From Ananas comosus (lineage: Eukaryota; Streptophyta; Magnoliopsida; Poales; Bromeliaceae), in NCBI RefSeq assembly GCF_001540865.1, contig NC_033631.1, forward strand, positions 9,493,133 to 9,557,132: a stretch of 64,000 bases of DNA, given 5' to 3'. Made by a program: the position numbers and the translations under genes. The notes under the pieces were generated by a model. The model was not told the DNA's origin. It searched no databases and saw only the letters and a program-made list of their open reading frames with translations. Within the stretch, counting starts at the first letter, position 1; each line of letters begins with the position of its first letter. Positions 63,985 to 64,000 of the stretch are shown here, piece after piece.

Positions 63985-64000
63985 AGTGCTGCTGTGCTCT

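Overview
This is a plant nuclear DNA window, most likely from a monocot. Evidence: genes with many GT-AG introns, families restricted to plants (phytepsin-type aspartic proteinase with a saposin insert, E-class PPR protein, nucleus-encoded plastid bL31, plant auxilin-like protein), coding exons with very GC-rich 5' parts (PPR gene, first auxilin exon) set in very AT-rich DNA, and many MITEs, SINEs and LINE fragments. The species cannot be named from the sequence. Four single N bases (6044, 23970, 26177, 28316) look like contig joins; three of them sit next to suspicious perfect duplications.

Layout. 1-8.3 kb is intergenic and repeat-rich: a LINE relic, a degenerate ~300-bp tandem array, a 200-bp dimer and a fold-back at an N. 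8.3-14.5 kb (+) is an intact 13-exon aspartic proteinase gene. 14.5-20.4 kb is intergenic, with a MITE nested inside another MITE, a SINE and a LINE 3' end. 20.4-21.3 kb is a GC-rich island with a minus-strand TATA box and a candidate small gene spread over several frames. 21.3-33.6 kb is repeat-dominated. 33.7-37.2 kb (-) holds plastid ribosomal protein bL31 (2 exons) and an intronless PPR gene. 39.5-40.4 kb is a Tourist-like element with a perfect hairpin. 40.8-44.7 kb (+) is a 7-exon CBS-domain protein related to the SnRK1 gamma subunit. 45.5-45.8 kb (-) is a 98-aa protein of unknown function. 47.0-53.7 kb (-) is an 8-exon auxilin-like J-domain gene with an internal 66-bp coding minisatellite and an apparent one-base frameshift in exon 1. 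53.7-64 kb is intergenic, with a hAT-type MITE showing an 8-bp target duplication and a cluster of related MITEs joined by (TA)n(GA)n tracts.

The genes are independent housekeeping-type loci (vacuolar proteolysis, plastid translation, organelle RNA processing, energy-sensing kinase signalling, clathrin uncoating) and do not form a pathway. I found no gene cluster, CRISPR array, RNA gene or novel multi-gene system. The most rewarding leads are the SINE/LINE shared 3' tails, the MITE/microsatellite cluster, the nested MITEs, the expanding charged repeat in the auxilin gene and the two frame-disrupted GC-rich loci.
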